The position numbers and the translations under genes were made by a program. From assembly GCA_913061025.1 (NCBI GenBank), contig CAJXUJ010000054.1, positions 1-7,794 of the forward strand: a stretch of DNA of 7,794 nt. Direction: 5' to 3'. The DNA comes from an uncultured Actinomycetes bacterium. GTDB taxonomy: Bacteria > Actinomycetota > Actinomycetes > S36-B12. Positions 5,893 through 7,794 of the stretch are shown here, in pieces. The notes beneath the pieces were generated by a model. The model saw only the letters and a program-made list of their open reading frames with translations, had not been told where the DNA came from and did not search any database. Within the stretch, counting starts at the first letter, position 1; each line of letters begins with the position of its first letter.

Positions 5893-6742
5893 GACCGTCT
5901 CCCTCGAAATCACTGCCGATGACCACGGCCAAAGCATGGCGTCCCGTGCGACCCTCGGTTTCCGGATCGAGCGATGCCCGCCGATAGCTGAACCACGAGG
6001 CCGATTCGAAGGTGCACCCAGCGACGGCGTTCACGCTCACTCCTAATTCGATCAGGCGCTGTTGCGCCCCGGCATGCACGTCCAGACCCGGCATTGCGTC
6101 GTCGTCCACGGCCTCAACCCCAACCCCAGCCCCAAGTGCTGCGTCCGCGACACCCGGGGAACACGCATGACGAACTGCCCGTCGACGCTCAGGATCAACG
6201 CGGTAGCAGCGACCACAGATAGCCGGTCCGAGGACCGCACTGACGTCCAGCCCACCTGCATCGCGCATCTCCTGGACAACCGCACCGATCACGTCTTCGA
6301 CGAGACCCCTCCAGCCGCAGTGCGCAACACCCACGATCGGTCCGCCATCCGCCGTTGGTGCGTGCAATCCGATCACCGCGCAGTCGGCTCCCAGGGCAAC
6401 GAGCCCCAGCCCCGGCTTCGTGGTGATGAGGGCATCAACACCCGGGTAACTGCCGGATTCAACAACGTTCGCAACCGAGCTGCCGTGCACGGCCTGGATA
6501 AACGCCAGACCGCGGGTAGCACCGAGTTCGCGTTGCAGCGCCGCTCGATTGGTTGCCACCGCCGCCGGGTCGTCATCGACGTGGTCGGCCATGTTGCCGC
6601 GGGCGAAGGCACCCAAACTAGAGCCCAGCTCCGCTGTGCTCAGCAGATACCGCGATCCGTCCTCGATTCCGTTCGACGTCCAACTCCCACCGAGAGTCCG
6701 TAGGTCGGGGAAGCCCCTACCGGCGCTCGGCTGATCAGACAC
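5882..6742 (-). CDS. pgeF: Peptidoglycan editing factor PgeF (YfiH/DUF152, laccase-domain family)
   Basis: In Escherichia coli PgeF removes peptidoglycan precursors carrying L-Ser instead of L-Ala at position 1. The family was earlier called multicopper polyphenol oxidase. The metal-binding His-Cys-His set is intact: His86 in QAVHGSS, Cys121 in GADCAVI and His141 in AHCGWRGL. GPAICGRCY (172-180), LDVHAGAQ (220-227) and CTFES…FSYRR (243-255) complete the family pattern. The length of 286 residues exceeds the common 240-260. The first 30 residues are variable, and the usual FTxRxGGxS opening is poorly kept (RYLLSTAELGSSLGAFARGN). GTG 6742 lies 3 bases after the ftsZ stop, and its ribosome site overlaps that stop. 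No later start has such a site. Membership of the family is certain. The exact substrate in this organism is inferred, since actinobacterial members are little tested. Confidence 0.94.
   Translation of the reverse strand: MSDQPSAGRGFPDLRTLGGSWTSNGIEDGSRYLLSTAELGSSLGAFARGNMADHVDDDPAAVATNRAALQRELGATRGLAFIQAVHGSSVANVVESGSYPGVDALITTKPGLGLVALGADCAVIGLHAPTADGGPIVGVAHCGWRGLVEDVIGAVVQEMRDAGGLDVSAVLGPAICGRCYRVDPERRRAVRHACSPGVADAALGAGVGVEAVDDDAMPGLDVHAGAQQRLIELGVSVNAVAGCTFESASWFSYRRASLDPETEGRTGRHALAVVIGSDFEGDGRGR
5899..5905 (-). promoter_or_regulatory. Shine-Dalgarno site fixing the yggS start
   Basis: GAGGGAG on the minus strand lies within the last codons of pgeF, 6 bases before GTG 5892. The alternative ATG at 5937 has no comparable site. 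Confidence 0.75.
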
Positions 6743-6745
6743 CCG

Positions 6746-7794
6746 CTACCTCAGGAAGTCGGGAACGTCCAAGTCATCGTCGGAGTCGGCGAAGACCATG
6801 GCCTTCGGCTGTTGCACCGTCGGGATGTCTCCGGTGGCGTCGGTGGCCTTGGCCGGAGCTGTCACCTTCCGCACCGGCGGCTCTCCACCCTCGAAGCCGG
6901 CCGCGATCACCGTGACGCGAACCTCGTCGCCGAGGGTGTCGTCGATGACTGCGCCGAAGATGATGTTCGCCTCGGGGTGAGCGGCATCACTAACCAGGCG
7001 GGCGGCTTCATTGATCTCGAATAGACCAAGGTCGCTTCCACCGGACACCGACAGCAGTACACCGTGGGCTCCGTCAATACCGGCTTCGAGCAAGGGGCTT
7101 GAGATCGCCTTTTCCGCGGCTTGCATAGCTCGGTCCTCGCCCCGAGCCGACCCGATGCCCATGAGCGCCGAGCCAGCGGCGTGCATGACGCTCTTGACGT
7201 CGGCGAAGTCCAGGTTGATGAGTCCGGGAGTGGTGATGAGGTCGGTGATCCCCGACACACCCTGGAGCAGAACATGGTCCGCCTGTCGGAAGGCGTCGAT
7301 GACGCTGATCTCCCGATCCGCGAGGGACAGCAGGCGGTCGTTCGGGATGACGATCAAGGTGTCGACCTCTGCTCGCAGATCCTCGACGCCCTGGTCAGCC
7401 TGAACCTGACGGCGGCGGCCTTCGAAGCCAAACGGACGTGTCACAACGCCGATCGTCAGCGCTCCCAGGGAACGCGCGACCTTAGCGATGACGGGTGCGC
7501 CGCCAGTTCCGGTTCCACCGCCCTCGCCCGCGGTGACAAAGACCATGTCGGCGCCTTGCAGCACCTCTTCGATCTCCTCGATGTGGTCTTCGGCTGCCTT
7601 GCGTCCCACTTCTGGGTTCGCACCGGCACCGAGTCCACGGGTCAATTCCCGGCCGATGTCGAGCTTCACATCGGCATCGCTCATCAGCAGGGCTTGCGCG
7701 TCGGTGTTGATGGCGATGAACTCAACGCCCTTCAAACCAACCTCGATCATGCGGTTGACCGCATTCACGCCACCGCCGCCAATGCCGACGACCT
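6746..7794 (-). CDS. ftsZ: Cell division protein FtsZ, tubulin-like GTPase (N-terminus beyond the right edge)
   Basis: FtsZ polymerises with GTP into the cytoplasmic Z-ring that organises septation. The window shows 348 codons, starting inside the first nucleotide-binding loop (VVGIGGGGVNAVNRM at the right edge). Only about a dozen N-terminal residues are missing, judged from related proteins. The ATG at 7768 is an internal Met, not the start. The tubulin signature GEGGGTGTGGAPV, the RPFGFEGRRR segment, VIPNDRLL, the synergy loop with NLDFADVKSVM (catalytic Asp residues) and VIAAGFEGG are all present. After the globular domain a short linker of about 35 residues (GEPPVRKVTAPAK…) leads to the C-terminal peptide DDDLDVPDFLR, the docking site for SepF and other partners. 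The linker is shorter than the roughly 65 residues I recall for Mycobacterium. ftsZ is first of the minus-strand cluster visible here; its promoter is outside. Confidence 0.98.
   Translation of the reverse strand, partial: VVGIGGGGVNAVNRMIEVGLKGVEFIAINTDAQALLMSDADVKLDIGRELTRGLGAGANPEVGRKAAEDHIEEIEEVLQGADMVFVTAGEGGGTGTGGAPVIAKVARSLGALTIGVVTRPFGFEGRRRQVQADQGVEDLRAEVDTLIVIPNDRLLSLADREISVIDAFRQADHVLLQGVSGITDLITTPGLINLDFADVKSVMHAAGSALMGIGSARGEDRAMQAAEKAISSPLLEAGIDGAHGVLLSVSGGSDLGLFEINEAARLVSDAAHPEANIIFGAVIDDTLGDEVRVTVIAAGFEGGEPPVRKVTAPAKATDATGDIPTVQQPKAMVFADSDDDLDVPDFLR
6748..6753 (-). promoter_or_regulatory. pgeF Shine-Dalgarno site embedded in the ftsZ stop
   Basis: The minus strand reads CTGAGGTAGCGGGTG. 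TGAGGT covers the last ftsZ codons and the first base of its TAG stop (6748-6746), 5 bases before GTG 6742. Ribosomes finishing ftsZ therefore stop on the pgeF initiation site. Confidence 0.75.

Noticed and set aside
5893..5937. Longer yggS beginning at ATG 5937
   Set aside because: It has no ribosome site, would lengthen the overlap with pgeF to 56 bases and would add 15 residues with no family match. GTG 5892 has GAGGGAG 6 bases upstream.
6062..6703. Plus-strand open frame of about 213 codons opposite pgeF
   Set aside because: pgeF on the minus strand carries all family motifs in order. The plus-strand translation shows no known motif and no start signal.
1..7794. Mobile elements, CRISPR arrays, tRNA or rRNA genes, prophage remnants
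   Set aside because: I saw no transposase, no spaced direct repeats outside the Lys/Ala coding repeat, no cloverleaf and no terminal inverted repeats. Both strands are accounted for by conserved housekeeping genes.

Overview
The window comes from a moderately high-GC actinobacterium. The evidence is the gene order at the end of the division and cell-wall (dcw) cluster, ftsZ-pgeF-yggS-sepF-yggT-divIVA next to ileS, together with frequent GTG starts, purine-rich Shine-Dalgarno sites, an FtsZ tail ending DLDVPDFLR and a Streptomyces-like IleRS. I cannot name the genus from the sequence alone. No RNA gene, insertion sequence, prophage, CRISPR array or origin is visible. The window is densely coding, and the longest stretch without a gene is about 140 bases.

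Left part (1-551). A minus-strand gene, cut off by the left edge, begins with about 120 residues of Lys/Ala/Pro repeats and then leaves the repeat. It may be the basic tail of a DksA/TraR-type zinc-finger protein, which in related genomes lies beside ileS, but the diagnostic domain is outside the window. A 139-base divergent intergenic region follows. Just before the next gene it holds a strong Shine-Dalgarno site that can be sequestered by an upstream CCTCC.

Middle (552-3689). ileS lies on the plus strand and encodes a 1045-residue type-2 isoleucyl-tRNA synthetase. Its class I signature reads G-A-H-H instead of H-x-G-H. An open frame continues upstream to position 27, but that extension is antisense to the Lys/Ala repeat and is not part of the gene. 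ileS converges on divIVA, and the two stop codons share one CTAG. A stem-loop spans this junction and could act as a terminator for both genes.

Right part (3686-7794, all minus strand, transcribed right to left). ftsZ (its first dozen or so codons are beyond the right edge) is followed by pgeF, yggS, sepF, yggT and divIVA, with gaps of 3, -11, 79, 27 and 10 bases. This is probably one operon, perhaps with an extra entry point before sepF. FtsZ forms the cytokinetic ring. SepF tethers it to the membrane. DivIVA marks curved membrane and organises growth or division sites. YggT is a small membrane protein that travels with these genes. PgeF proofreads peptidoglycan precursors, and YggS manages pyridoxal phosphate.

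I do not see an undescribed system here. The points most worth a second look are the altered IleRS signature, the shared-stop hairpin at the ileS/divIVA junction, the Lys/Ala-repeat protein and the unusually small DivIVA.
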